Source of the DNA: Bacteroidota bacterium
GTDB taxonomy: Bacteria; Bacteroidota; Bacteroidia; Chitinophagales; Chitinophagaceae
NCBI GenBank assembly: GCA_023437225.1
Contig: JAEZGS010000011.1
Location: 62,001 to 126,000 of the forward strand
Reading direction: 5' to 3'
DNA length: 64,000 bases
Shown: in pieces, positions 18,227 through 26,795 of the stretch
Position numbering within the stretch: the stretch's first letter is position 1
How the letters are laid out: each line of letters starts with the position of its first letter
Notes under the pieces: generated by a model
Databases searched by the model: none
What the model was told of the DNA's origin: nothing
Seen by the model: only the letters and a program-made list of their open reading frames with translations
Position numbers and translations under genes: made by a program

Positions 18227-19156
18227 TTACAGCGTCTTCAGCACATCATTCATGCTGCGAACAGCATCAGCGCTCTTATTGAACAAGGATTGCTCTTCAT
18301 CATTGAGCTTATAATCAACGATGGTTTCCCAGCCATTTCTTCCAATGGTTACGGGAACACCCAGGCAGATATCGCTTTGTCCATATTCGCCTTCGAGTGC
18401 AACGCAGCTTGGTATAAGGCGTTTCTCGTCACGAACGATGCTTTCTACAACAGCAGCTCCGGCCGCACCTGGTGCATACCATGCGGAAGTGCCGATGAGT
18501 TTTGTCAATGTAGCACCACCAACCATTGTATCCGCTACGATCTTCTTTTGTTGCTCTTCGCTCAAAAACTCAGTTACAGGTGCGCTGTTCCATGTAGCAT
18601 AACGGATCAGCGGGATCATGGTTGTATCGCCATGGCCGCCGATTACCACTGCATTGAGGTCATTGGGGGAACAATTCAGCGCCTGGCTCAGGTAGCATTT
18701 AAAACGTGCGCTGTCCAATGCACCACCCATACCGATGATCTTATTCTTTGGAAGACCGGTACTTTGAAGTGCCAGGTAAGTCATTGTATCCATTGGATTG
18801 CTGATCACTACGATGATAGCTTCGGGAGAATGTTTCAGTATATTTTCTGCTACACCTTTTACAATACCAGCGTTAGTTCCGATAAGGTCTTCGCGTGTCA
18901 TTCCCGGCTTACGTGGAATACCTGAAGTGATCACCACTACATCGCTGCCTGCAGTTTTTGCGTAATCGTTGGTGCTTCCAACAATACGTGTATCAAATCC
19001 CAGCAATGCTGAAGTCTGCGTCATATCCAGTGCCTTACCTTCAGCAAGACCTTCTTTGATATCAAGCAGCACCAGTTCCTGGACTAATTCCTTTCTCGCG
19101 ATATTATCGGCACAGGTAGCTCCCACAGCTCCGGCACCTACTACGGTAACTTTCAT
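18227..19156 (-). CDS. mdh: Malate dehydrogenase
   Basis: NAD-dependent malate dehydrogenase of the LDH-like type, 309 residues, interconverting malate and oxaloacetate in the TCA cycle. The N-terminal Rossmann motif is MKVTVVGAGAVGATCADNIA; the substrate Arg lies in ITSGIPRKPGMTRED (both mobile-loop Arg present), VVISNPMDTMTYLA follows, and the catalytic His is in VIGGHGDTTMIP. The start at 19156 puts the Rossmann strand at residue 2, as usual; an open frame to 19228 crosses the promoter and is rejected. The GGHGDTTMIP context is typical for MDH rather than lactate dehydrogenase. Confidence 0.95.
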   Translation of the reverse strand: MKVTVVGAGAVGATCADNIARKELVQELVLLDIKEGLAEGKALDMTQTSALLGFDTRIVGSTNDYAKTAGSDVVVITSGIPRKPGMTREDLIGTNAGIVKGVAENILKHSPEAIIVVISNPMDTMTYLALQSTGLPKNKIIGMGGALDSARFKCYLSQALNCSPNDLNAVVIGGHGDTTMIPLIRYATWNSAPVTEFLSEEQQKKIVADTMVGGATLTKLIGTSAWYAPGAAGAAVVESIVRDEKRLIPSCVALEGEYGQSDICLGVPVTIGRNGWETIVDYKLNDEEQSLFNKSADAVRSMNDVLKTL

Positions 19157-19194
19157 TGATAAATAAATTAAAAGATGAACAAATAATTGCCCCG

Positions 19195-19228
19195 CAAAGG
19201 TAAGCATGGAAGCCGTGTGTATGTTCAA
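19195..19228 (-). promoter_or_regulatory. Promoter of mdh
   Basis: Minus-strand TTG (19226-19228), 23 bases, then an exact -7 box TACCTTTG (19195-19202). The leader would be about 32 bases to the ATG at 19156. Confidence 0.55.
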
Positions 19229-19261
19229 TTTTTAATTTCTAAGCGGAGCTACATGTATACC

Positions 19262-19744
19262 CTAATTTGCCTCGAAAACCTTCTTCAGTGCAGGAATTTT
19301 TACATTACCCTCAAACGTTGTAAGAAGCTCTCCCTTTTTGTTGTACAAAGCCAGGTAGGGGAGATTGCGAATCCTAAAAAAAGGAGGCAGCAGGAATTTG
19401 CTATCGCGGCCTATGCGGATGTTGGGATAATTATGCAACTGGTAATAAGTGACGAAGGTTTTTATCTCCTGCGCGGGCTGATAGGTAGCAAGAATTATCT
19501 GGTACTTACTTAATTCTTTATGATGCTTTATTATGTCATCCATCTGCGACTTGCAATGATGGCATTCGGGGCTGAAATACATTACAATGGTTGGCGATGC
19601 TTTGAGGTCTTTACTTGTGATCTCTTTATTGTCCAGTTGTGTCAGAATGAGGGGCGGCCACCCGGGATTTTTCTTATAGGGAGGAATAGTGTCCTGTTGT
19701 CCGAATGCGACCAAACCTATCATGCATAATAAGGTAAGAACCAT
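19262..19744 (-). CDS. Thioredoxin-fold protein (TlpA/AhpC-like), exported
   Basis: A 160-residue protein with a short signal peptide (MVLTLLCMIGLVAFGQ) and a thioredoxin fold. The active site reads FSPECHHCKSQM, a CxxC pair as in thiol oxidoreductases, followed by the cis-Pro region NLPYLALYNKKG. It probably acts on disulfides in the periplasm; the partner is unknown. The frame is open upstream to 20020, but that part is antisense to efp, so I start at the ATG at 19744, which gives a proper signal peptide. The gene is divergent from efp. Confidence 0.82.
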   Translation of the reverse strand: MVLTLLCMIGLVAFGQQDTIPPYKKNPGWPPLILTQLDNKEITSKDLKASPTIVMYFSPECHHCKSQMDDIIKHHKELSKYQIILATYQPAQEIKTFVTYYQLHNYPNIRIGRDSKFLLPPFFRIRNLPYLALYNKKGELLTTFEGNVKIPALKKVFEAN

Positions 19745-19804
19745 GGTATATTTCACTTCAATTTTTCTTTGATCAAAAATAATCCGCTGCTGCCATTTTT
19801 GCCG

Positions 19805-19812
19805 TAGTTTTG
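19805..19812 (+). promoter_or_regulatory. Promoter -7 box TAGTTTTG for efp
   Basis: Exact TAnnTTTG match 52 bases upstream of the efp ATG. No -33 element at standard spacing. Confidence 0.4.
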
Positions 19813-19864
19813 CTGCCGCAAATCGTACCGGTGCGTTATCGGCGATAAATCTACTAAAATTTTT

Positions 19865-20428
19865 ATGGCAACTACAGCAGATATCAGCAGGGGAATGATC
19901 CTCAAACTTGACGGTAGTCTTTATACTGTTATTGAATTTGGTCAGAATAAGACTGCACGTGCTGCAGCGAAAGTGTGGGCAAAACTGAAAGGGGTGGATA
20001 ATGGTCGCAGTATTGAACATACCTGGAACTCCGGGGATACAGTTTTTCCGGTAAGAGTTGAGCGCAAGCCATTTCAGTTTCTTTATAAAGATGATTCCGG
20101 CTACAACTTCATGGATAATGAAACTTTTGAACAGGTTGTATTGGCCGAAACGATGATCGATGCGCCCCAGTTCTTAAAAGATGGACAGGAAGTTTCAGTG
20201 CTGGTAAATACCGAAACCGAATTGCCGATGAGCGTTGAGCTTCCAGACAAGATCGTTCTGCTGGTTACATATTCCGAGCCCGGACTCAGAGGCGATACGG
20301 CTACACGTACTTTGAAGCCTGCAACCGTTGAAACCGGTGCTACTGTGAATGTGCCTTTGTTTGTAAATGAAGGAGAACTCATTCGAATCAATACGAAAAC
20401 GGGTGATTACGTTGAACGCGTGAAATAA
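19865..20428 (+). CDS. efp: Translation elongation factor P, atypical tip loop
   Basis: EF-P, 187 residues, the normal length, with KOW-like domain 1 and two OB domains; it relieves ribosomes stalled at consecutive prolines. Domains 2 and 3 look ordinary (FMDNETFEQ, SVLVNTETELPMSVELPDKIVLLVTYSEPG, NVPLFVNEGELIRINTKTGDYVERVK). The beta-hairpin tip that normally reads PGKG, with the modified Lys34, is here FGQNKTARAAAKV (about residues 25-37). In a gap-free alignment from the EF pair, the Lys34 position is Thr30, with Lys29 next to it and Arg32 two further on. How this factor is modified, if at all, cannot be told. Confidence 0.93.
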   Translation: MATTADISRGMILKLDGSLYTVIEFGQNKTARAAAKVWAKLKGVDNGRSIEHTWNSGDTVFPVRVERKPFQFLYKDDSGYNFMDNETFEQVVLAETMIDAPQFLKDGQEVSVLVNTETELPMSVELPDKIVLLVTYSEPGLRGDTATRTLKPATVETGATVNVPLFVNEGELIRINTKTGDYVERVK

Positions 20429-20446
20429 TCACTTAAAAACTTAATT

Positions 20447-20480
20447 ATGCATCGCCGCAGTGCGATGCATTTAATTTTTG
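20447..20480 (+). terminator. Terminator after efp
   Basis: Perfect 9-bp stem ATGCATCGC/GCGATGCAT with a 6-base loop, followed by TTAATTTTTG, 18 bases after the efp stop. Confidence 0.75.
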
Positions 20481-20583
20481 GGACCCAGGCGACTGATAAC
20501 CAATGAATGGTTATCAACTAAATAAATCCTTATCTTAGCCGCCTGTTTTCACCAGAATTTAAACTTAAACAAAAAAATTCCCA

Positions 20584-21069
20584 ATGGATTTCAAACAGAT
20601 TCAGGAGTTGATCAAAATGATCAACAAGTCGAATATTGGTGAAGTAACGATTGAAGAAAAAGGTTTCAGGGTAACGATTAAGCAAAAAGAAGAGACAGTA
20701 CACCAGGTTGTATCAGCTCCTGCATCATACCAGGCTCCGGCTCCGGCGCCAACACCCGCAATACCCGCTCCTGCAGCCCAATCCGAATCGGTTGAAAAAC
20801 AAAAAGCTGCGGACACATCCAACGATAATTACATTACCATAAAGAGTCCGATGATCGGTACTTTTTACAGAAGTTCCGCTCCTGGTAAGCCCATGCTCGT
20901 AGAAGTAGGGGATGAGATCACCCCTGGAAAAGTGTTGTGCATCATTGAAGCCATGAAATTGTTCAATGAGATCGAAAGTGAAGTAAAGGGTAAGATCGTA
21001 AAAGTGTTGGCTGAAGACGCATCGCCCGTTGAATACGACCAGCCTCTGTTCCTGGTTGACCCTGCCTGA
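20584..21069 (+). CDS. accB: Biotin carboxyl carrier protein of acetyl-CoA carboxylase
   Basis: AccB, 161 residues, carries biotin between the biotin carboxylase and carboxyltransferase in the first step of fatty acid synthesis. An N-terminal helical region with the segment IEEKGFRVTIKQKEE is followed by a Pro/Ala linker (about 45-75) and a biotinyl domain with the acceptor Lys125 in IIEAMKLFNEIESE. The PMIGTFYRSSAPGKP segment contains the thumb region typical of true AccB. It is 19 bases upstream of accC, the usual pair. Confidence 0.95.
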   Translation: MDFKQIQELIKMINKSNIGEVTIEEKGFRVTIKQKEETVHQVVSAPASYQAPAPAPTPAIPAPAAQSESVEKQKAADTSNDNYITIKSPMIGTFYRSSAPGKPMLVEVGDEITPGKVLCIIEAMKLFNEIESEVKGKIVKVLAEDASPVEYDQPLFLVDPA

Positions 21070-21088
21070 ACATTAAACAAAATACCGA

Positions 21089-22426
21089 ATGTTTAAAAAA
21101 GTACTGATTGCCAATAGGGGCGAGATAGCGCTGCGGGTTATTCGTACCTGCAGGGAAATGGGAATTAAAACAGTTGCCGTTTATTCTACTGCCGATAAAG
21201 ACAGCCTACACGTCAAATTTGCTGATGAAGCGGTTTGCATCGGGCGCCCTGCAAGCTCTGATTCTTATCTTAATATCCCTCATATTATGGCGGCCGCGGA
21301 AATTACCAACGCTGATTCCATACACCCAGGTTATGGTTTTCTTGCGGAAAATGCGCGTTTCGCCGAAATCTGCGGGGAGCATAACATCAAATTTATCGGT
21401 CCTACACCAGAGCAGATCCGTGCAATGGGTGATAAGATGACCGCAAAGGAAACGATGATAAAGGCCGGTGTGCCTGTTATCCCCGGCAGTGAAGGTTTGC
21501 TTCAATCACTCGAAGAAGCCGTGTCACTTGCGAAAGACATTGGCTATCCTGTTATCCTTAAAGCTACTGCGGGTGGCGGAGGTAAGGGAATGCGTGTGGT
21601 ATGGGAAGAGTCAGAAATGGAACGTGCCTACAATACCGCTAAAGCTGAGTCTGGTGCCGCTTTCAAGAACGATGGCATTTACATGGAGAAATTTGTTGAA
21701 GAGCCACGTCATATTGAAATTCAAATTGCAGGCGACCGATATGGTAAAGTCTGCCATCTGAGCGAACGCGACTGTTCAATTCAGCGCCGACATCAAAAGC
21801 TTGTGGAAGAGTCTCCTTCTCCTTTCATGACGCCGGAACTTCGTCAACGCATGGGTGAAGCGGCCCGCAAAGCAGCTTCGGCAATAAATTATGAAAGCGT
21901 TGGTACCATCGAGTTCCTGGTGGATAAGCATCGTAACTTCTATTTCATGGAGATGAATACCCGTATCCAGGTAGAGCATTGTGTCACTGAGGAAGTTACC
22001 AATTTTGATCTGATCAAAGAACAAATTAAGATAGCTGCCGGTGAGGCGATATCGGGAATAAATTATGAACCGATCGGTCATGCCATCGAGTGTCGTATCA
22101 ATGCCGAAGATCCTTACAACGACTTCAGACCATCACCCGGAAAGATCACCACCATGCATACTCCAGGCGGACATGGCATTCGCATCGATACGCATGCTTA
22201 CACCGGATATGTAATCCCTCCTTACTATGATTCGATGATCGCTAAGATCATTGCTGTAGCGAGAACAAGGGAAGAAGCGATCAATACGATGAGCCGCGCG
22301 TTGAGTGAGTATGTGATCGAAGGAATTCAGACAACAATTCCATTCCACCTGCAACTGATGAAAAATGAATCCTTCAGAAGCGGTGATTTCAATACAAAGT
22401 TTCTTGAAAGTTTCAAGATGATTTAA
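21089..22426 (+). CDS. accC: Biotin carboxylase subunit of acetyl-CoA carboxylase
   Basis: AccC, 445 residues, ATP-dependent carboxylation of biotin on AccB. The N-terminal domain starts FKKVLIANRGEIALRVIRTC; the ATP-grasp domain has the glycine-rich loop KATAGGGGKGMRVV, HIEIQIAGD, CSIQRRHQK and the catalytic EMNTRIQVEH; the C-terminal domain has IECRINAEDP. Length is as expected. A terminator follows. The carboxyltransferase AccA/AccD genes are not in the window. Confidence 0.96.
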   Translation: MFKKVLIANRGEIALRVIRTCREMGIKTVAVYSTADKDSLHVKFADEAVCIGRPASSDSYLNIPHIMAAAEITNADSIHPGYGFLAENARFAEICGEHNIKFIGPTPEQIRAMGDKMTAKETMIKAGVPVIPGSEGLLQSLEEAVSLAKDIGYPVILKATAGGGGKGMRVVWEESEMERAYNTAKAESGAAFKNDGIYMEKFVEEPRHIEIQIAGDRYGKVCHLSERDCSIQRRHQKLVEESPSPFMTPELRQRMGEAARKAASAINYESVGTIEFLVDKHRNFYFMEMNTRIQVEHCVTEEVTNFDLIKEQIKIAAGEAISGINYEPIGHAIECRINAEDPYNDFRPSPGKITTMHTPGGHGIRIDTHAYTGYVIPPYYDSMIAKIIAVARTREEAINTMSRALSEYVIEGIQTTIPFHLQLMKNESFRSGDFNTKFLESFKMI

Positions 22427-22445
22427 CCAGCCAATTGCTCATGGA

Positions 22446-22474
22446 AAAGGGACCTGATGGTCCCTTTTTTTATT
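22446..22474 (+). terminator. Terminator after accBC
   Basis: Perfect 9-bp stem AAAGGGACC/GGTCCCTTT, loop TGAT, then a run of T. It abuts the end of the convergent ispH gene. Confidence 0.9.
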
Positions 22475-23702
22475 CTGCGGCAAATTCCTTTTGTAACAAT
22501 TCCAATTTGTCTTCAACACGATAAAACATCGCAAGTCTCCGTATCACATTTTCAACAATCGCATCAGGGCAGGATGCACCGCTGGTGATCAGTATCCTTA
22601 CAGGTGAAACATCGGGAAGATAATTTCTAGTTTGCAATTCTTCTTTCTTGTGATAATCGTAATGAATTACTTCATCAGCACTTAAAAGTTTTTCTTCTGA
22701 TTCGATAAAATAAGTAGGGAGTATGTCTTCACAAAGTTCTACAAGATGCGTAGTGTTGGAGGACTTATATCCACCCACTACAAACGCTACATCCGCAGCA
22801 GTGTTCAGCATTCCCCGTACTGCCGATTGGTTATCATTCGTTGCATAACATAAGGTATCGCGTGTATCGGCAAATCGTTCTTCAATATTGCTTTCATCCA
22901 AACCATAATGTCGCATGATCACCTGCCGGAGATAATCAGAAATGGCTTGTGTATCGGTTGCCAGTTGTGTTGTCTGATTAACCACTCCAATTCGTTGCAG
23001 ATCTCTTACCGGATCGAAGCCTTCAGAATATCTTCCCGCAAAATACTCGTGGAAAGTAGACGCCTCGCGATATCCTATAATGTACTCAGCCAGCACCTGG
23101 GCGTCTTTCATATCGTTTAAGATCACGGAGGGTGCTTTACTGGAAGCGTGCGAAAATGTAGCCCTGGTTTCCTCGTGTTTGGGTTTGCCGTGGATAACAA
23201 TGGTATATCCTTTACGTGCGATCACTTCACTTCTGTTCCATACCTTTTCTACAAATGGACATGTGGTATTGTATTGCTCGGTTGTGATTCCCATCGAATG
23301 CAGGCGCTCCTCGATTTCCAGAGTGGTACCAAATGCAGGAATGATTACCACATCGTCCTTCTGTAACGATTCAAATGGGATCACCTGTTTGCCTGTATTG
23401 TCCTGTAAGAACCTGACTCCTCTTTCCAGGAGGTCCGCATTGACCTGTGGGTTGTGGATCATCTCACTCAGTAGAAAAATTCGCTTTCCTTCATTTTCGT
23501 CAATGGTTCTGAACGAAATATCGATCGCGTTCTCAACACCGTAACAAAAACCGAAATGTCGTGCAAGGTAGATCTGAACCGGACCCAGATCTAGCAGGGT
23601 TGGACTGAGATCTTTTTTTAGTTTATCCTGCCGCTTGCGGTGATTTTTGATCGCGGAGATCAGCGGGCTTCTATATATGATCGGTACATTAAATGTTTTC
23701 AT
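22470..23702 (-). CDS. ispH: 4-hydroxy-3-methylbut-2-enyl diphosphate reductase, long form
   Basis: IspH/LytB, the iron-sulfur enzyme that makes IPP and DMAPP in the last step of the MEP pathway. The three cluster Cys are seen in HFGFCYGVENAI, NTTCPFVEKVW and ITSGASCPDAI. At 410 residues it is about 95 longer than the E. coli enzyme, with about 45 extra N-terminal residues and an insertion near FHEYFAGRYSEGFD; the segment FADTRDTLCYATNDNQSAV recalls the plant/cyanobacterial type. I start at the ATG at 23702; the longer frame to 23789 has no support. Confidence 0.93.
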   Translation of the reverse strand: MKTFNVPIIYRSPLISAIKNHRKRQDKLKKDLSPTLLDLGPVQIYLARHFGFCYGVENAIDISFRTIDENEGKRIFLLSEMIHNPQVNADLLERGVRFLQDNTGKQVIPFESLQKDDVVIIPAFGTTLEIEERLHSMGITTEQYNTTCPFVEKVWNRSEVIARKGYTIVIHGKPKHEETRATFSHASSKAPSVILNDMKDAQVLAEYIIGYREASTFHEYFAGRYSEGFDPVRDLQRIGVVNQTTQLATDTQAISDYLRQVIMRHYGLDESNIEERFADTRDTLCYATNDNQSAVRGMLNTAADVAFVVGGYKSSNTTHLVELCEDILPTYFIESEEKLLSADEVIHYDYHKKEELQTRNYLPDVSPVRILITSGASCPDAIVENVIRRLAMFYRVEDKLELLQKEFAAE

Positions 23703-23819
23703 TGCAGTGTTCTTACGTCGGCGCGGCGAAGGTACAAATATTGTGTGGCCTATAACCTGTTGCCCTGACGCTTTAACAGCATCAAACAACTACCTTTATT
23801 CAACAACCGTATATCATAT

Positions 23820-25079
23820 ATGATGTTTCAACCCGTAGAATGGTGCCTCAACGCGAATTTATATGAAGTTAATCTGCGACAGTATACCACTGAGGGCAAC
23901 TTTAAGGCCTTCGAAGAGCACATACCCCGCTTGAAGGACATGGGCATTACGGTGCTGTGGTTCATGCCAATCACCCCTATCAGCCAGCAAAACAGACAGG
24001 GAACCCTGGGAAGCTACTACGCCTGTTCGGACTATACGAGTACAAACCCGGAATTTGGAACCGTAGAGGATTTTCAACGCCTGGTGAAAGTTGCTCATGA
24101 CAATGGACTGAAAGTGATCATCGACTGGGTTGCCAATCACACCGGTCACGATCATGTGTGGACCAAATCCAACCCGGGCTTTTATAAGAAAAACGCAAGA
24201 GGGGAGATGTATGATACGAATAACTGGCACGATGTATTCGACCTTAACTTCTACGATCATCAGTTGCGCCGCGCGATGATTGATGCGATGCGCTTCTGGG
24301 TAGACAATTGTAATATCGATGGTTTTCGTTGCGATATGGCACACCTGGTGCCCCTGGATTTCTGGTTTGATGCAAGACGTGAACTGGATGCAATTCGTCC
24401 GCTTTTCTGGCTGGGAGAAACCGAACAGGTGAACTATGACACTGTGTTTGATTGTATCTATGGTTGGGACTGGATGCACCAGACAGAAAGTTACGCGCAG
24501 AAGAAGCATGGAGTAGGACAATTGATCGACTGTATGAATTCCATGCGTACCCGTTTTCCTGAATGCTTCCATTTATTCTTCACTGCTAATCACGATGAGA
24601 ACAGTTGGAATGGCACCGAATATGAAAAGTATGGAGAGCTTGCCTTGCCGTTAGCCATATTTTCTGCAACATGGACTGGTGCGCCGTTAATATACAGTGG
24701 GCAAGAGCTACCCAATAAAAGGCGACTAAAATTTTTCGATAAGGATACCATTCACTGGACAGGTAAATATGAGTTACATGATTTTTACAAATCGATCCTT
24801 AACCTTCGGAAATCAAGCCCTGCGCTGAGCTCCGGTGGCCGCTCGAAATACAAACTCCTTCCTTCACAGGATAATTCCATACTCGCTTTCGCGCGTTATC
24901 TTGACAGCAGCGTTGTCATTGTTGTTCTTAACCTAGGCGATCATGACAGCGATTTACAATTCTATGATCCCATCATCAGGGGACGATTTACTGATATCTA
25001 TTCACAGGAAGTTCAAGAGTTAAACGGTGAACTTCAATTGCACCTGAAGCGGGGCGGATACAAAGTTCTGGTCAACTAA
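23820..25079 (+). CDS. GH13 alpha-amylase family enzyme, cytosolic
   Basis: Glycoside hydrolase family 13 enzyme of 419 residues with no signal peptide. The four conserved regions are visible: DWVANHTGHDH, GFRCDMAHLV (nucleophile Asp), WLGETEQVN (acid/base Glu) and FTANHDENSWNG (transition-state Asp). The C-terminal about 75 residues form the usual small beta domain. Being cytosolic it may act on glycogen, maltodextrins or trehalose-type sugars; the specificity is not readable. Start codons at 23820 and 23823 are adjacent. It diverges from ispH and ends at a bidirectional terminator. Confidence 0.9.
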   Translation: MMFQPVEWCLNANLYEVNLRQYTTEGNFKAFEEHIPRLKDMGITVLWFMPITPISQQNRQGTLGSYYACSDYTSTNPEFGTVEDFQRLVKVAHDNGLKVIIDWVANHTGHDHVWTKSNPGFYKKNARGEMYDTNNWHDVFDLNFYDHQLRRAMIDAMRFWVDNCNIDGFRCDMAHLVPLDFWFDARRELDAIRPLFWLGETEQVNYDTVFDCIYGWDWMHQTESYAQKKHGVGQLIDCMNSMRTRFPECFHLFFTANHDENSWNGTEYEKYGELALPLAIFSATWTGAPLIYSGQELPNKRRLKFFDKDTIHWTGKYELHDFYKSILNLRKSSPALSSGGRSKYKLLPSQDNSILAFARYLDSSVVIVVLNLGDHDSDLQFYDPIIRGRFTDIYSQEVQELNGELQLHLKRGGYKVLVN

Positions 25080-25117
25080 TAAAAAAAGGCTGTCTTAATT
25101 GACAGCCTTTTCTTTAG
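25080..25117. terminator. Bidirectional terminator between the GH13 and htrA genes
   Basis: Perfect 11-bp stem AAAAGGCTGTC/GACAGCCTTTT (25083-25110) with a TTAATT loop and T-runs on both strands, between two convergent genes. Confidence 0.9.
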
Positions 25118-25134
25118 TATCGTATAGGATATGA

Positions 25135-26640
25135 TTAACTACCTGGATTCACATTCAGCATAAAATTGTATACGCCTTCATATCCGGGATAGATGCCTTC
25201 GATCTTCACGGGTCCGGTAGCCGAATCAAGTATTTTGCGGAAATCATCCACCGTATTTACAGTCTTATTATCGGCCTTTAAGATCACAAATCCCTCCTGC
25301 ACGCGAACCTTACTCAATAGACCTCTGCTTCCAATAGAACGGATCACGACGCCACCATTGATTCCAAGTTCTTTGGCCGCTTCCTTACTAACTGTTTGCA
25401 GGTCCGCTCCCAGTTTATCAAGCACTGACGTTCTCACTACTTCCATTGTTCCGGTGCTATTACGCAATGTCACATTTGATGTGATCTCTTTTCCATTTCG
25501 TTCATAAGTAATGGAAACCTTGTCCCCCGGGCGGTAAGTCGCGATCTGTCCAACCATTTCGGCTCCACTGGAAACGGGAACGCCATTTATCTTTTTGATC
25601 ACATCCCCTTTTTGGATACCTGCAGCGTGAGCTGCGCCATCTTTAGGTACTTCGAGAACGTACACGCCTTCACCTTCCCTGATTCCATTTTGTTGTTTAA
25701 GCTCTTCGCTCAAATTTTCACGCGGGTACTGGATTCCAAGATATGCGCGTTGAACGGTGCCGTACTTGACGATGTCAGCAATAATCTTTTTTACGATGTT
25801 CACCGGTATGGTGAACGAATATCCGGCATATGCACCTGTTGGTGAAGCTATAGCTGAATTGATTCCTATAAGCTTTCCGTCTGTGGTCACAAGAGGGCCT
25901 CCGCTATTTCCAGGATTTACAGCGGCATCCGTTTGCAGGAACGACTCTACAGGTGTTGCACTCTGGCGCCTGTTGATCTCAAGAGTTCTTCCTTTTGCAC
26001 TTACAATACCTGCCGTTACGGTAGCCTCGAGCATCAGCGGATATCCTATCGCCAAAACCCATTGACCAACTTTCACTTCATCTGAATTGCCGTACATAAG
26101 AAAGGGCAGACCCTTCGCGTCAATCTTTATAACCGCAATGTCGCTGCTGGGATCAGCACCAACCAGTTTTGCTTTGAAGGAACGCTTATTACTTAAAGTA
26201 ACGGTGATCTCATCGGAATTATCAATAACGTGATTGTTCGTTACAATGTATCCGTCCTCGCTTATGATCGCTCCGGAACCGGAAGCCATCTGAGGTAGGG
26301 ACTTTGATCTGTCGCCAAAAAAATCTTCTATGTCAAAATCAAACAGGTCTCCAAACGGACTTCTCCGAGGTAAGTTGTTGCTGACAGTAGCCGTGGATTT
26401 CGTCTTAATATGAACTGTTGCGGGGATTGCTGCCGCCGCAGCAGGAGTGAAGTCGAGGCTCGCAGGGACATTAGAAATGCCGTTGAAGCCTGCATAGTTA
26501 ATCGGAACTTTTCCGGAATCTGTATTATTAGTGTTATAGAAATAGGTGCTGTCCTTTGTGAACTTACTGTAACCCCAGACGGTCAGTAGTGAAGTAGCAA
26601 CACTCAGCACGACCATCCCTAAAATCTGCCTAAGTTTCAT
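25135..26640 (-). CDS. Deg/HtrA serine protease with two PDZ domains
   Basis: Periplasmic quality-control protease of the Do family, 501 residues from the chosen start. A signal anchor (KLRQILGMVVLSVATSLLTV) is followed by a trypsin-like domain with the catalytic His in TNNHVI, Asp in SSDIAVIKI and Ser in NPGNSGGPLV, then PDZ1 (RAYLGIQYP onward, about 300-390) and PDZ2 (about 400-490). I prefer the ATG at 26640 over the one at 26667 since it opens directly into the signal anchor. It is downstream of the acyl-CoA reductase on the same strand, 155 bases away. Confidence 0.94.
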   Translation of the reverse strand: MKLRQILGMVVLSVATSLLTVWGYSKFTKDSTYFYNTNNTDSGKVPINYAGFNGISNVPASLDFTPAAAAAIPATVHIKTKSTATVSNNLPRRSPFGDLFDFDIEDFFGDRSKSLPQMASGSGAIISEDGYIVTNNHVIDNSDEITVTLSNKRSFKAKLVGADPSSDIAVIKIDAKGLPFLMYGNSDEVKVGQWVLAIGYPLMLEATVTAGIVSAKGRTLEINRRQSATPVESFLQTDAAVNPGNSGGPLVTTDGKLIGINSAIASPTGAYAGYSFTIPVNIVKKIIADIVKYGTVQRAYLGIQYPRENLSEELKQQNGIREGEGVYVLEVPKDGAAHAAGIQKGDVIKKINGVPVSSGAEMVGQIATYRPGDKVSITYERNGKEITSNVTLRNSTGTMEVVRTSVLDKLGADLQTVSKEAAKELGINGGVVIRSIGSRGLLSKVRVQEGFVILKADNKTVNTVDDFRKILDSATGPVKIEGIYPGYEGVYNFMLNVNPGS

Positions 26641-26795
26641 TGTGTAATGTTTATGTAATGGTTTCAAATAATATGCCTGACGAACAAATTAACGGTTTAC
26701 AGGGAACTGCCGTTGGAACAAGCGGTCAGTTTAACATATAATTTACTAAGACCTTCGTAGATCAGTCAGTAAATGTAAAAATAAATGACTGGTTG

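Noticed and set aside
18290..18925. Open frame of 211 codons on the plus strand across mdh
   Set aside because: Antisense to malate dehydrogenase, with an implausibly Cys-rich translation. Explained by codon use of mdh.
19745..20020. N-terminal extension of the thioredoxin-fold protein
   Set aside because: The extended part is antisense to efp and would place the signal peptide in the middle of the chain.
23859..24572. Open frame of 237 codons on the minus strand across the GH13 gene
   Set aside because: Antisense to a gene with all four GH13 motifs; no start context and no motif of its own.
26641..26795. Terminator between the LuxC-like gene and htrA
   Set aside because: A weak inverted repeat (CAGTCA/TGACTG) with a long AT-rich loop and no T-run after it. 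Not convincing.
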